Positions 8,374 through 16,895 of a stretch of DNA of 64,000 bases are shown here, one piece after another (the first letter of the stretch is position 1; each line of letters opens with the position of its first letter). Location: NCBI RefSeq assembly GCF_014647435.1, contig NZ_BMPE01000009.1:75473-139472 (forward strand), read 5' to 3'. Origin of the DNA: Deinococcus radiotolerans (GTDB taxonomy: Bacteria; Deinococcota; Deinococci; Deinococcales; Deinococcaceae). The position numbers and the translations under genes are program-made. A model generated the notes under the pieces. The model was given only the letters and a program-made list of their open reading frames with translations. It was not told where the DNA came from and did no database searches.

Positions 8374-8620
8374 ACTGACCGTAGAGGGCCGCGCGGTCAC
8401 CGTGGCGGACGGCGTGACGGTCCTGGCAGCACTGCAGAACCTGGGCTTGCACGTCACGCGCCGCAGCGGGCGCGGTGAGGCGCGCGGCGCGCTGTGCGGC
8501 ATGGGCGTGTGCGCCGAGTGCCGCGCGCTGGTGAACGGCGTGCTGGTCCGCACCTGCCTCACCACCGCGCAGGCGGGCCTGACCGTCGAGCGGGTGGCGG
8601 AGGTGCGCGGTGACCGCTGA
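8366..8620 (+). CDS. (2Fe-2S)-binding small subunit of D-hydroxyproline dehydrogenase
   Basis: An 84-residue protein of the HcnA/sarcosine-oxidase small-subunit type. Residues about 45-65 hold the ferredoxin-like cluster ligands in CGMGVCAEC with a fourth Cys in VRTC. It would pass electrons from the flavin subunits. The ATG at 8366 overlaps the end of the preceding gene by eight bases, and its own end overlaps the next gene by eleven bases. The overlap pattern and the conserved neighbours support a three-part enzyme. Confidence 0.87.
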   Translation: MPELTVEGRAVTVADGVTVLAALQNLGLHVTRRSGRGEARGALCGMGVCAECRALVNGVLVRTCLTTAQAGLTVERVAEVRGDR

Positions 8621-9950
8621 GCGCGCCGACGTCGTGGTCGTGGGGGCCGGACCCGCTGGCCTGCAGGCGGCCCGGACCGCCGCGCAGGGCGGCGCGGCCG
8701 TCCTGCTGCTCGACGCCGGGCCCGGTCCGGGCGGGCAGATCTGGCGTGGCCTGAGCCCCGCGCAGGCCGGCGTAGCCGGGGCGCTCCTGCGGGACGTGCA
8801 GGCCCTAAAGGTCACGCACCTGAGCCGCGCCGAGGTGAGCCTGGCCACCGCCGGGCCCGCCGGAGGCTACGACCTCGTCGTGGTCACGCCGGGCGGCCTG
8901 CGCCACATTCACGCGCCGAAACTCATCCTGGCCACGGGCGCCACGGAACGGTTCCTGCCGTTCCCCGGCTGGACCCTGCCGGGCGTGGTGGGCGCCGGCG
9001 GCCTGCAAGCCATGACCAAGAGCGGCCTGGTCATCCGGGGCCAGCGGGTTGTGGTGGCCGGCACCGGGCCGCTGCTGCTCGCGGTGGCGGCCAGTCTCCG
9101 GGATAGGGGCGCGCAGGTGGTGGCGGTGGCCGAACAGGCCCGCTGGCCCGACCTGGCCCGCTTCAGCCTGCGCGCCAGCCGCCTGCCCGGCAAGGGGCGC
9201 GAGACGCTGGCCCTCGCCACGCGCCTGCGCGGCGTGCCCGTCTGGCCCGGCACGTACCCCCTGCGGGCCGCCGGTGAGGACCGCGTGACGTCCGTGACCC
9301 TGCGCCGCGGCCAGCGGACCGTGACGCTGGACTGTGACTGGCTGGCCGTGGGTTTCGGCCTGGTGCCGGACACGCGCCTGGCGGTCCTCCTGGGGTGCGA
9401 ATTGCAGCGCGGCGCCGTGCAGGTCGGGGATCAGCAGCAGACCAGCCGCCCGGACCTCTACGCCGCCGGCGAGCTCACCGGGGTGGGCGGGGTCGACCAG
9501 GCGCTCTTGGAGGGCTTCACGGCAGGCTGCGCCGCCACGGGTCAGCAGGAGCGGCTGGCGGCGGTCGCTGACCGCGCCGCGGCCCTGCGCGCCTTTCAGG
9601 GCACGCTGGAGCGCTCCTTTGCCCTGCGGCCCGAACTGCGGGCGCTGCCTGAACCGGACACGGTCGTCTGCCGCTGCGAGGACGTTCCCTTCAGCGCGCT
9701 GCACCGCTGCGCCTCCTGGACGGACGCGAAGATCCAGACGCGCTGCGGCATGGGCGCCTGCCAGGGCCGCGTGTGCGGCCCGGCCACCACGGCCCTCTTC
9801 GACTGGATCTTCACCGGCGTGCGGCCCCCCCTGACGCCCCTGCGGCTCTCGGATCTCTTGCAGGCTGCCGAGCCCCGGGCTGAACCGCCCCGCCCGGCCG
9901 CTCCCACCCCCCCCGCCCCCACTCCATTTCCCGAGGAGGAAATCGCATGA
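8610..9950 (+). CDS. FAD/NAD(P)-binding subunit of D-hydroxyproline dehydrogenase (HcnB-like)
   Basis: A 446-residue pyridine-nucleotide-disulfide-type oxidoreductase. A first dinucleotide-binding motif (VVVVGAGPAGLQAA) is at the N-terminus and a second (VVVAGTGPLLLAVA) is near residue 150. The C-terminal part has a BFD-like cysteine cluster, with CRCEDV and then RCGMGACQGRVCG, suitable for a second 2Fe-2S centre. This is the usual architecture of the alpha subunit of HcnABC-like and LhpB/E/F dehydrogenases. GTG start at 8610. It ends with a Pro/Ala-rich tail that contains the Shine-Dalgarno GAGGAGG for the next gene. Confidence 0.88.
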   Translation: MTAERADVVVVGAGPAGLQAARTAAQGGAAVLLLDAGPGPGGQIWRGLSPAQAGVAGALLRDVQALKVTHLSRAEVSLATAGPAGGYDLVVVTPGGLRHIHAPKLILATGATERFLPFPGWTLPGVVGAGGLQAMTKSGLVIRGQRVVVAGTGPLLLAVAASLRDRGAQVVAVAEQARWPDLARFSLRASRLPGKGRETLALATRLRGVPVWPGTYPLRAAGEDRVTSVTLRRGQRTVTLDCDWLAVGFGLVPDTRLAVLLGCELQRGAVQVGDQQQTSRPDLYAAGELTGVGGVDQALLEGFTAGCAATGQQERLAAVADRAAALRAFQGTLERSFALRPELRALPEPDTVVCRCEDVPFSALHRCASWTDAKIQTRCGMGACQGRVCGPATTALFDWIFTGVRPPLTPLRLSDLLQAAEPRAEPPRPAAPTPPAPTPFPEEEIA

Positions 9951-10852
9951 CCCAGCCCACACTGTTTGAAGGTGTTTTTCCCGCCATCACCACCCCGTTC
10001 CAGGCGGACGGGACGGTCGATCACGACTTCCTGAGTGAACACGCCCGGTGGATGATGCGCGCCGGCAGCCGCGGCATCGTGCCCCTGGGGTCCCTCGGTG
10101 AGGGCAACACCCTGGAAGAAGCCGAGAAGACGGCCGTGCTGCGCACCCTGGTCAGCGCGCTGGGGAGCGCCCCGGTGATCCCGGGTATCGGCAGCCTCAG
10201 CACGGCCGGCGCGGTGCGGCTCGCCCAGGCCGCCCAGGACGCCGGCTGCCAGGGTCTGATGGTTCTGCCGCCCTACGTGTACACCAGCGACTGGCGCGAG
10301 ATGAAAGCGCACATGGCGGCCGTGATCAGCGCCACCGACCTGCCCGTCATCCTGTACAACAATCCCATCGCGTACCGCACGGACTTCCAGCCGGCCCACA
10401 TCCTGGAACTCGCGCAGGAGCACGCCAACGTGCGCGCCGTGAAGGAATCCAGCGCGGACGTCCGCCGCGTGACCGCGCTCGCCGCCACGCTCCCCGCGCA
10501 CGTGGAACTGATGGTCGGCGTTGACGACCTGCTGCTCGAAGGCGTGGCGGCCGGCGCGACCGGTTGGATCGCCGGCCTCGTCAACGCCTACCCCGCCGAG
10601 AGCGTGCAGCTGTTCAACTTGGCCAGGGGCGGCCAGCTGAAGGAGGCCGCTGACCTGTACCGCTGGTTCCTGCCGCTGCTGCGCCTGGACACCGGCATCA
10701 AGTTCGTGCAGCTGATCAAGCAGGTGCAGGCTGAGGTGGGGCGCGGCAGCGCCCAGGTCCGCGCGCCCCGCCTGCCGCTGACGCCCGACGAGGTCCGCGA
10801 GGTGCAGGGCTTGGTCGCGCAGGCCTCGGCCCGGCAGCCCGCGCTGGTATGA
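9947..10852 (+). CDS. Pyrroline-4-hydroxy-2-carboxylate deaminase (DapA/DHDPS family)
   Basis: A 301-residue TIM-barrel protein of the dihydrodipicolinate synthase superfamily. Family marks are PAITTPFQADGTVD at the start, the phosphate/carboxylate-binding-like GSLGEGNTL, and the Schiff-base lysine in AVKESSADVRR (about residue 166). In this context it would convert pyrroline-4-hydroxy-2-carboxylate to alpha-ketoglutarate semialdehyde with loss of ammonia, as LhpC/HypD enzymes do. The ATG overlaps the previous stop (ATGA) and a strong GAGGAGG lies eight bases upstream. A lysine-biosynthesis role is unlikely given the operon. Confidence 0.88.
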   Translation: MTQPTLFEGVFPAITTPFQADGTVDHDFLSEHARWMMRAGSRGIVPLGSLGEGNTLEEAEKTAVLRTLVSALGSAPVIPGIGSLSTAGAVRLAQAAQDAGCQGLMVLPPYVYTSDWREMKAHMAAVISATDLPVILYNNPIAYRTDFQPAHILELAQEHANVRAVKESSADVRRVTALAATLPAHVELMVGVDDLLLEGVAAGATGWIAGLVNAYPAESVQLFNLARGGQLKEAADLYRWFLPLLRLDTGIKFVQLIKQVQAEVGRGSAQVRAPRLPLTPDEVREVQGLVAQASARQPALV

Positions 10853-12402
10853 CCGCCCCACGCACCTTCCACGCGGTGAACCCGGCCACGGGACGCCCCC
10901 TGGAGCCCGGCTTCCCCGTGACCTCCCCGGCCGAACTGGACCGGTTGGTGGGCGCCGCCGGGCAGGCCGCCCGGCCGTACGCCCGCTGCCCTGGCGCGCG
11001 CCGGGCCGAGTTCCTGCGGGCCGCGGCCGATCAGCTCACCGCGCGCACCGAGGACCTCGTCCGGTGCGCGGCGCAGGAGACTGCGCTGCCCGAAGCCCGC
11101 CTGCGCGGCGAAGTGCAGCGCACCGCGCATCAACTGCGGCTCTTCGCCGACACGGCCGAGGAGGGCTCCTGGGTGGACGCGCGGCTGGACCGGCCCGACC
11201 CGCAGCGCACGCCCCCCAGACCGGACCTGCGCAGCCTGCGGGTGCCGCTGGGCCCGGTCGCGGTGTTCGCCGCCAGCAACTTCCCCCTGGCATTCAGCGT
11301 CGCGGGCGGCGACACGGCGTCCGCGCTGGCGGCAGGCTGCCCGGTCGTGGTCAAGGCCCACCCGGCGCATCCCGGCACGTCTGCCCTGGCCGCCCGCGCC
11401 CTGATGGACGCAGCGGAGGCCACCGGCATGCCCCGGGGCGTTTTCGGCGTGGTATACGACGACGGCTTCGACCTCGGGCTCGCCCTGGTCCGCCACCCAC
11501 TCATCCGCGCCGTGGGGTTCACTGGCTCGCGCGCCGGGGGCCTGGCCCTGCTGGCCGCCGCCCAGGCGCGCCCCGTGCCGATTCCGGTCTTCGCAGAGAT
11601 GAGCAGCGTCAACCCCGTGATCCTGAGCGAGTCGGCCCTCACCGCCGGCGGTGACGCCCTCGTCCAGGGGCTGGCCGGCAGCGTCAGCGGCTCGGGCGGC
11701 CAACTCTGCACCCAGCCGGGCCTGATCTTCGTGCCCGCCGGCCCGGCCGGCGATCACTTCCTGCGCCAGCTGGCCGCGCGTCTGGACGCCACGCCCGGGT
11801 GCACCCTGCTCTCAGGCGGCATTCACGCGGCCTTCACCGCCGGCACGGCCGCCCTGGCCACGCAGGCGGACGTCCGGCCCCTGCACGCAGCTGTCCGTGA
11901 CAGCCCAGCAGCGCACAGTCAGCTGTTCGAAGTGGACCTCCCGGGTCTCCGCGCGGCCCCAGAGCTGACCCGTGAGGTCTTCGGTCCGGTCAGCCTCGCT
12001 GTGCGCTACGGGCACCTCACCGACCTGCCCCCGGTCCTGCAGGCCATGGAGGGCCAGCTGACCGCCACCCTGCACGCTCGCCCCGACGAACTGCCCGCGT
12101 GGCAGCCCGTCCTGGACGTCCTGACGGACCGGGCCGGGCGCGTCATTCTTAACGGCTTCCCCACCGGCGTCGAGGTCGGGCACGCAGTGGTGCACGGCGG
12201 GCCCTTCCCCGCCACCAGCGACGGCGCCAGCACCAGCGTCGGCACGCGCGCCACCGACCGCTTCACCCGGCCCTTCGCCTACCAGGATTTCCCCGACCAC
12301 ACGCTGCCGCCAGAACTGCAAGACGCCAACCCCCTCGGCCTCTGGCGCCTCGTGGACGGCGTCCGGACCCAGCGCCCCCTGACCCCGGAGTGTTCACCAT
12401 GA
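10849..12402 (+). CDS. Alpha-ketoglutarate semialdehyde dehydrogenase (2,5-dioxovalerate dehydrogenase)
   Basis: A 517-residue NAD(P)+-dependent aldehyde dehydrogenase. Visible marks are the cofactor region AVFAASNFPLAFSVAGGDTASALAAGCPVVVKAHPAHP, discussed here only as a landmark near residues 140-180, then VGFTGSRAGG, EMSSVNPVIL and the catalytic Cys in SGGQLCTQPG. The FPLAF motif and the HPAHP stretch are typical of the KGSADH type III group. It would oxidise alpha-ketoglutarate semialdehyde to alpha-ketoglutarate and so finish the hydroxyproline route. ATGA overlaps join it to the genes on both sides. Confidence 0.9.
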   Translation: MTAPRTFHAVNPATGRPLEPGFPVTSPAELDRLVGAAGQAARPYARCPGARRAEFLRAAADQLTARTEDLVRCAAQETALPEARLRGEVQRTAHQLRLFADTAEEGSWVDARLDRPDPQRTPPRPDLRSLRVPLGPVAVFAASNFPLAFSVAGGDTASALAAGCPVVVKAHPAHPGTSALAARALMDAAEATGMPRGVFGVVYDDGFDLGLALVRHPLIRAVGFTGSRAGGLALLAAAQARPVPIPVFAEMSSVNPVILSESALTAGGDALVQGLAGSVSGSGGQLCTQPGLIFVPAGPAGDHFLRQLAARLDATPGCTLLSGGIHAAFTAGTAALATQADVRPLHAAVRDSPAAHSQLFEVDLPGLRAAPELTREVFGPVSLAVRYGHLTDLPPVLQAMEGQLTATLHARPDELPAWQPVLDVLTDRAGRVILNGFPTGVEVGHAVVHGGPFPATSDGASTSVGTRATDRFTRPFAYQDFPDHTLPPELQDANPLGLWRLVDGVRTQRPLTPECSP

Positions 12403-13541
12403 AAACTGCCGCCCTGCTGCTCCTGACCGCCGCGCTGACCGGCACCGCCAGCGCCCAGACGACCATCAAGCTCGCCACCATCTCCCCCCTGTCCGGCCCG
12501 CAGTCCGACATGGGCCTCCAGCTGCGCAACGGCACGCAACTGGCCGTGAACGCCTACAAGGCCAAATTCAAGGCGCTCGGCTTCGACCTGCAACTCGTCG
12601 CGTACGACGACCAGGCCGATCCCGCCACCGGCACGGCCGCCGCGCGCAAACTGGTGGCCGACCGGGACATCCTCGCCGTCGTCGGCACGCTGAACAGCGG
12701 CGTGGCCATTCCCGTCAGCAGCGTCCTGGCCAGCAGTCACGTGACCATGGTGTCTCCCCTGAACACCGCCAACGAGGTCACCGACCGCGGCCTGAAGAAC
12801 GTCAACCGTATCGTCGCCCGCGTGGACGCCCAGGGACCCGCCGCCGCGAGATTCATGATCAACTCCCTCAAGGTCCGCAAGGTGTACCTCCTGAACGACA
12901 AGACCACGTTCGGCGAGGGCCTCGCCGGGGAAGTCGAGCGGGCCCTCCAGGCCGGCGGCGTGCAGATCCTGGCGAACGAAGGGACCGAGGAGAAAACGGA
13001 CTTCTTCAGCGTCGTCGCCAAGATCAAGTTGCAGAAACCGGACGCCATCTACTTCGGCGGCATGTACAGCCAGGCGGGCGTCTTCGCCAAGCAGCTGCGC
13101 GAGGCGGGCATCCTCACGCCCATCGTCGGCGGCGACGGCTTCGACAGTGCCGACCTGCTGACCATCGCCGGCGCCGGCGCCGAACGGATCTACTTCACGA
13201 CCATCGCCGCGCCGCCCGCCTCGCTGCCCGCCGCGGCCACCCTGGCCACGCAGTACCAGAAGACGTTCAGCCGTCCCCTCCAGGGCTTCGGGATGTTCTC
13301 CTACGACGCCGCCAGCGTGGCCCTACAGGGCATCCTCGCGGCCATGCCCGCCAAAGGCACCCGGCCAAGCCGGGAACAGGTCGAGCGGGCCACGCGGAAC
13401 CTGACGGTCACCGGCCTCATCTCCGGCACGGTCAGCTTCAACAGCGTCGGCGACCGCAGGAACGTCAAGCTGTACGTCCTCCAGGTCACCAACAAGACCT
13501 TCAAGCTGGACACCACAGTCGACGTGGTCTCGCGGCCCTGA
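12399..13541 (+). CDS. ABC transporter periplasmic binding protein (LivJ/K type), hydroxyproline operon
   Basis: A 380-residue type-1 periplasmic binding protein (Peripla_BP_6). A signal peptide is clear: MKTAALLLLTAALTGTASAQ with cleavage after ASA. The mature part starts with IKLATISPLSGPQSDMGLQLRNG, typical of Leu/Ile/Val-binding homologues. As the last gene of the hydroxyproline operon (ATGA overlap), it probably binds hydroxyproline or a related amino acid for uptake. No matching permease or ATPase genes are present in the window, so it must use a membrane complex encoded elsewhere. The ATG at 12399 is chosen over a GTG nine bases upstream because the signal peptide begins there. Confidence 0.87.
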   Translation: MKTAALLLLTAALTGTASAQTTIKLATISPLSGPQSDMGLQLRNGTQLAVNAYKAKFKALGFDLQLVAYDDQADPATGTAAARKLVADRDILAVVGTLNSGVAIPVSSVLASSHVTMVSPLNTANEVTDRGLKNVNRIVARVDAQGPAAARFMINSLKVRKVYLLNDKTTFGEGLAGEVERALQAGGVQILANEGTEEKTDFFSVVAKIKLQKPDAIYFGGMYSQAGVFAKQLREAGILTPIVGGDGFDSADLLTIAGAGAERIYFTTIAAPPASLPAAATLATQYQKTFSRPLQGFGMFSYDAASVALQGILAAMPAKGTRPSREQVERATRNLTVTGLISGTVSFNSVGDRRNVKLYVLQVTNKTFKLDTTVDVVSRP

Positions 13542-13638
13542 ACGCCAGCGGGCAGCCACGCCGAGTCCCGAGTCACGCCGCGCCCGCCCGCTGCGCCGGT
13601 CAAGTCCCCGGCCCGCTGATCGGCCCCAGGAGGAGTGA

Positions 13639-13827
13639 ATGTCCGCGACGTACCCCCCGACCACCGGTGCATCCAGCCGCGCCGCCCTGCTGACCACCTG
13701 CGCCACCTGCACGCGGCAGGCCTGGCGCCGCCTCACCGCCTGCACCTCCGTCCTGTGGCGGCGGACCTGGCCCGACCACGAGGTCCTCGCCGAACGCTGG
13801 GACCTCTGGGCCATCCACAACCACTGA
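13639..13827 (+). CDS. Small Cys/Trp-rich protein of unknown function
   Basis: A 62-residue reading frame preceded by a very strong Shine-Dalgarno AGGAGG five bases before the ATG. It has a Cys pair in TTCATC, a third Cys, and four Trp, and ends WDLWAIHNH. It starts 97 bases after the hydroxyproline-operon binding-protein gene on the same strand, so it may be co-transcribed. No signal peptide or membrane helix is seen. A GTG four bases upstream opens another frame (13635-13832), which is a less convincing alternative. I do not recognise the family; the strength of the ribosome site is the main evidence. Confidence 0.5.
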   Translation: MSATYPPTTGASSRAALLTTCATCTRQAWRRLTACTSVLWRRTWPDHEVLAERWDLWAIHNH

Positions 13828-14121
13828 TGTAAAAACCCGGCACTTGGGGTTACCGCGCCCGGCCGGGACATCAGCACCAGCGGCCCGGAACGCTTCCTGT
13901 GGGGGCCGCTGGCCGACATCAGTACCCGAGCCTGCACGCCCTCCAGCCAACTGCGGGGTCTCCAGGCTCCTTCTGGGCTGGCCCGGCGGGCCGGGAAGGG
14001 CAGCTCCACCCTTCCCTTGACTTGGCACCGCGTGACAGCTCCGACGGCCTGGGCGCCCGCGCACGTTCAGCGCGGGAGAACGCGCACTTCACAGCCCGGC
14101 GATCGCACATACTGCGGAGCG

Positions 14122-15522
14122 ATGACCCCCGCAGACCTCACCCACCGGCTGCGTCGCCTCGGCCTTCAGGGGCCGCCGGCCACCCTGGACGATCCGCAGG
14201 GCCTGCTCCGGCAACTGGAACAGACCGTCCAGCTGCTTGAGGACGCCACGGAGACCCTGACGGCCGTGCAGGTCGCCTACGATCACACGGCGAGCCTGCT
14301 GGCCGTGCTCAGCGTCGACGGGCGGCTCCTGAACGTGAACCGCGCCGCTCTCGACCTGATTCAGGCCGCGCGGGAGGACCTGATCGGCCAGCCCTTCTGG
14401 ACCACGCCCTGGTGGCGCAGCTCGCCCGCCGCGCAGCAGCAGCTTCAACAGGACATCGGCCGGGCCGCCGGTGGCGCCGTCATCAGCGGCGTCCTGCACC
14501 TGCACCTCGCGGACCGGACCGTGACCGTCGAGTACCACCTGATCCCCGTGCGCCGTCAGGGGCAGTTCACTGGCCTGCTGGTCGAGGGCCGGAACGTGAC
14601 CGAACACGCCCGGCTCGTCGAGACCCTGCACCAGGAGCGGGCCTTCCTGAACGCCGTGCTGGACCACATGCAGGACGGCGTTGTGGCCTGCGACGCGCAC
14701 GGCACCCTGACCGTCTTCAACCGGGCCACGCAGGACATGCACGGCCTGCCGCAGCGGCCCCTGTCCCCCGAGGACTGGAGTGGCGCGTACGACCTCTTCC
14801 AGGCGGACGGCCACACGCCGCTGCGGCCGGAACAGATTCCGCTGTACCGGGCGCTGCACGGAGAAGCCGTTCAGGACAGCCTGATGGTGATCCGCCCGGC
14901 GGCGCGCGCGCCACTCCTGATCAGTGCGTCCGGGCAACCCCTGCGCGGCGAGGACGGTTCACTGCTCGGCGCGGCGGTCGTGATGCGGGACGTCACTGAC
15001 GAGCAGGCCAGTCGCGCGCAACTGGAGCATGCCGCCACGCACGACGCCCTGACGGGCCTGCTCAACCGCGCCGCATTGACCGGCGCCCTGCACAGCAGCC
15101 AGAAACCGGGGCGGCACCGGGACGTAGCTGCGCTGCTCTTCCTCGACCTGGACGGCTTCAAATCCATCAACGACGCGCACGGGCATCACGTGGGTGACGA
15201 GGTGCTGCAGGTGGTGGCCCGGCGCCTGACCAGCAACCTGTACGGGGGCGACCTGGTCGCCCGGCTCGGCGGGGACGAATTCGTGGCGGTCCTGGCCGGT
15301 CCGTGCACCGCCACTCAGGCGCAGATGGCCGCCGAGCGAGTCCTGGCGGGCCTCCGGGCGCCGGTGATGAGCAGTGCCGGCACGCTGCACCTCTCGGCGT
15401 CCATTGGCCTCGTCACGGACCTCCGCGGCGCCTCCCCAGACGAACTGCTGGACCGCGCCGACCGGGTGATGTACCAGGCCAAGAAGGCGGGGAAGAACCG
15501 GGTCGTGCCCGAGGAGCCCTGA
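14122..15522 (+). CDS. PAS-PAS-GGDEF diguanylate cyclase
   Basis: A 466-residue cytoplasmic signalling protein. Two PAS domains are visible (about residues 50-175, ending VEGRNVTEHARL, and 180-305, ending VVMRDVTDEQASR), followed by a GGDEF domain (about 310-465) with LTGLLNRAAL, the catalytic ARLGGDEFVAVLAG (near 383-388) and the terminal DRVMYQAKKAGKNRV. The intact GGDEF signature predicts cyclic di-GMP synthesis. No RxxD inhibitory site is evident directly upstream of GGDEF. The ATG at 14122 is chosen over an upstream in-frame start because TACTGC, a near -10, lies six bases before it. The gap from 13828 to 14121 holds nothing else recognisable. Confidence 0.88.
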   Translation: MTPADLTHRLRRLGLQGPPATLDDPQGLLRQLEQTVQLLEDATETLTAVQVAYDHTASLLAVLSVDGRLLNVNRAALDLIQAAREDLIGQPFWTTPWWRSSPAAQQQLQQDIGRAAGGAVISGVLHLHLADRTVTVEYHLIPVRRQGQFTGLLVEGRNVTEHARLVETLHQERAFLNAVLDHMQDGVVACDAHGTLTVFNRATQDMHGLPQRPLSPEDWSGAYDLFQADGHTPLRPEQIPLYRALHGEAVQDSLMVIRPAARAPLLISASGQPLRGEDGSLLGAAVVMRDVTDEQASRAQLEHAATHDALTGLLNRAALTGALHSSQKPGRHRDVAALLFLDLDGFKSINDAHGHHVGDEVLQVVARRLTSNLYGGDLVARLGGDEFVAVLAGPCTATQAQMAAERVLAGLRAPVMSSAGTLHLSASIGLVTDLRGASPDELLDRADRVMYQAKKAGKNRVVPEEP

Positions 15523-15818
15523 GGCGGGCGGCGGGGCCAGCGGAGCGCCAGCAGGGGGAGGGATGGCAGGTCCATCCTGCATGCAACTCGCTGGGCCCAC
15601 GGCGTCCAGCCGTAAAGAGAATGCTACGGAACGCCCCCTCCATCCGTTGAAGGACTGCTGCGGTCCGCATCGCTCGTGCTCGCCCCGTCCCCTAGGTCGG
15701 GTGGAGTCCAGGCGGCCTAGGTGGACTCCTGCCAATGTGTTCAGTCCCTCCTCGAATGGAGGCTGACCCGGCCCGATCTGCTCGGAAGCTCGGCTGCACG
15801 GTCTGTCCGGGTTGACGC
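15523..15818. other. Intergenic region upstream of the LacI-type regulator
   Basis: About 300 bases without a supported gene. A short hairpin GGATGG-CAGGT-CCATCC lies near 15562-15578 after the diguanylate cyclase stop and could be a weak terminator, though it has no T run. The regulator's promoter begins at the right end of this stretch. Confidence 0.4.
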
Positions 15819-15860
15819 TTGCACCCGATCAACGGATCGCCTATCGTGTGAACGATCACA
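15819..15860 (+). promoter_or_regulatory. Promoter and autoregulatory operator of the LacI-type arabinose regulator
   Basis: A -35 TTGCAC (15819-15824), 17-base spacer and -10 TATCGT (15842-15847) are followed directly by the near-palindrome TGTGAACGATCACA (15847-15860), whose first T is the last T of the -10. The element has the central CG of LacI-family operators. An identical 14-mer occupies the same place in the promoter of the arabinose operon (25967-25980), so autoregulation is likely. Confidence 0.7.
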
Positions 15861-15869
15861 GGAGAAGGT

Positions 15870-16895
15870 ATGTCTGCTACCGCCGCACCACCACGCGTCA
15901 CCATCCACGATGTCGCCCGGCACGCTGGTGTGTCACATCAGACGGTGTCCCGGGTGCTCAATGAACACCCCAGCGTTGCCCCCACCACGCGGCACAGGGT
16001 GCTGGAGGCCATTCAGGTCCTGCGCTACCACCCGAACCTCGCCGCGAGAAGTCTGGTCACGCAGCGGTCCGGCACGCTGGGCATCGTCGGACATGGCCTG
16101 CCGCACTACGGCCCGGCCCAGATGATGGTCAATATCGAGCAGGCCGCCCGCAGCCGCGGCTACAGCGTCACCCTGGCCAGCATTCCCGAACTGCGGGAAG
16201 TTGAAATCGAGCGCGCCATCATGGAACTGCGCCGTCAGAACGTCGACGGCATGATCCTCATCACCAACCTGCTCGGCGTGGACATCACCCGCATTCAGCG
16301 GCTTTGCGGAACGGTGCCGTTCGTGCTGGTCGATCTTCCGGACTCCGGCACGGCCGCCGGAGCCACCATTGACCAGGAGGCTGGGGCGCGGCTGGCGGCC
16401 GAGCATCTCATCGCACTCGGGCATGAGCGGATCGCGCTGCTCCTCGGGCCTCAGCGCTGGCACGACGCGCGGCTGCGCCTGGACGGCTGGCACTCAGCCC
16501 TGAAGCGCGCGAACCTCAGCCCGGTGGCCACCCTGGAAGGCGACTGGAGTGCCGCCAGCGGCTTCGGCCTGACGCAGGAACTCCTGGCCGGGCGCGTGCC
16601 GTTTACGGCCCTGCTGGTCAGCAACGATCAGATGGCCCTGGGCGCTCTGTGGGCCCTGCACGAGCGGGGCATCTCCGTACCGGACGACGTGTCGATCGTC
16701 GGCTTCGACGACATTCCGGAAAGCCGCTTTTTCCACCCGCCGCTGACCACCGTGAGGCAGGACTTTGCGGCCCTCGGCGCGCTGAGCCTGGCGGCCCTCG
16801 TGAAAGCCATCGAGGAACCGGACGTTCCGGCCACCCCCGCCGTGATCCAGCCCGAGTTGATCGTCCGCGCCAGCAGCGCCCGCGCGCGGTCCTGA
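15870..16895 (+). CDS. LacI-family transcriptional regulator of L-arabinose genes
   Basis: A 341-residue repressor. The N-terminal helix-turn-helix (VTIHDVARHAGVSHQTVSRV, about residues 10-29) and hinge helix region (HPNLAARSLV) are typical LacI/PurR, and a periplasmic-binding-protein-like effector domain follows, with TGSVGHG-type start and VSIVGFDDIPESRFF near residue 275. The ATG follows GGAGAAGG. It is convergent with a seven-gene arabinose operon and the two share one operator sequence, so it is very probably the local repressor, with L-arabinose or an arabinose-containing sugar as inducer. It is a functional counterpart of AraR proteins but of pure LacI architecture. Confidence 0.88.
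   Translation: MSATAAPPRVTIHDVARHAGVSHQTVSRVLNEHPSVAPTTRHRVLEAIQVLRYHPNLAARSLVTQRSGTLGIVGHGLPHYGPAQMMVNIEQAARSRGYSVTLASIPELREVEIERAIMELRRQNVDGMILITNLLGVDITRIQRLCGTVPFVLVDLPDSGTAAGATIDQEAGARLAAEHLIALGHERIALLLGPQRWHDARLRLDGWHSALKRANLSPVATLEGDWSAASGFGLTQELLAGRVPFTALLVSNDQMALGALWALHERGISVPDDVSIVGFDDIPESRFFHPPLTTVRQDFAALGALSLAALVKAIEEPDVPATPAVIQPELIVRASSARARS

Noticed and set aside
10849..12402. Aldehyde dehydrogenase considered as pyrroline-5-carboxylate dehydrogenase
   Set aside because: The FPLAF and HPAHP motifs and the operon context fit alpha-ketoglutarate semialdehyde dehydrogenase better.
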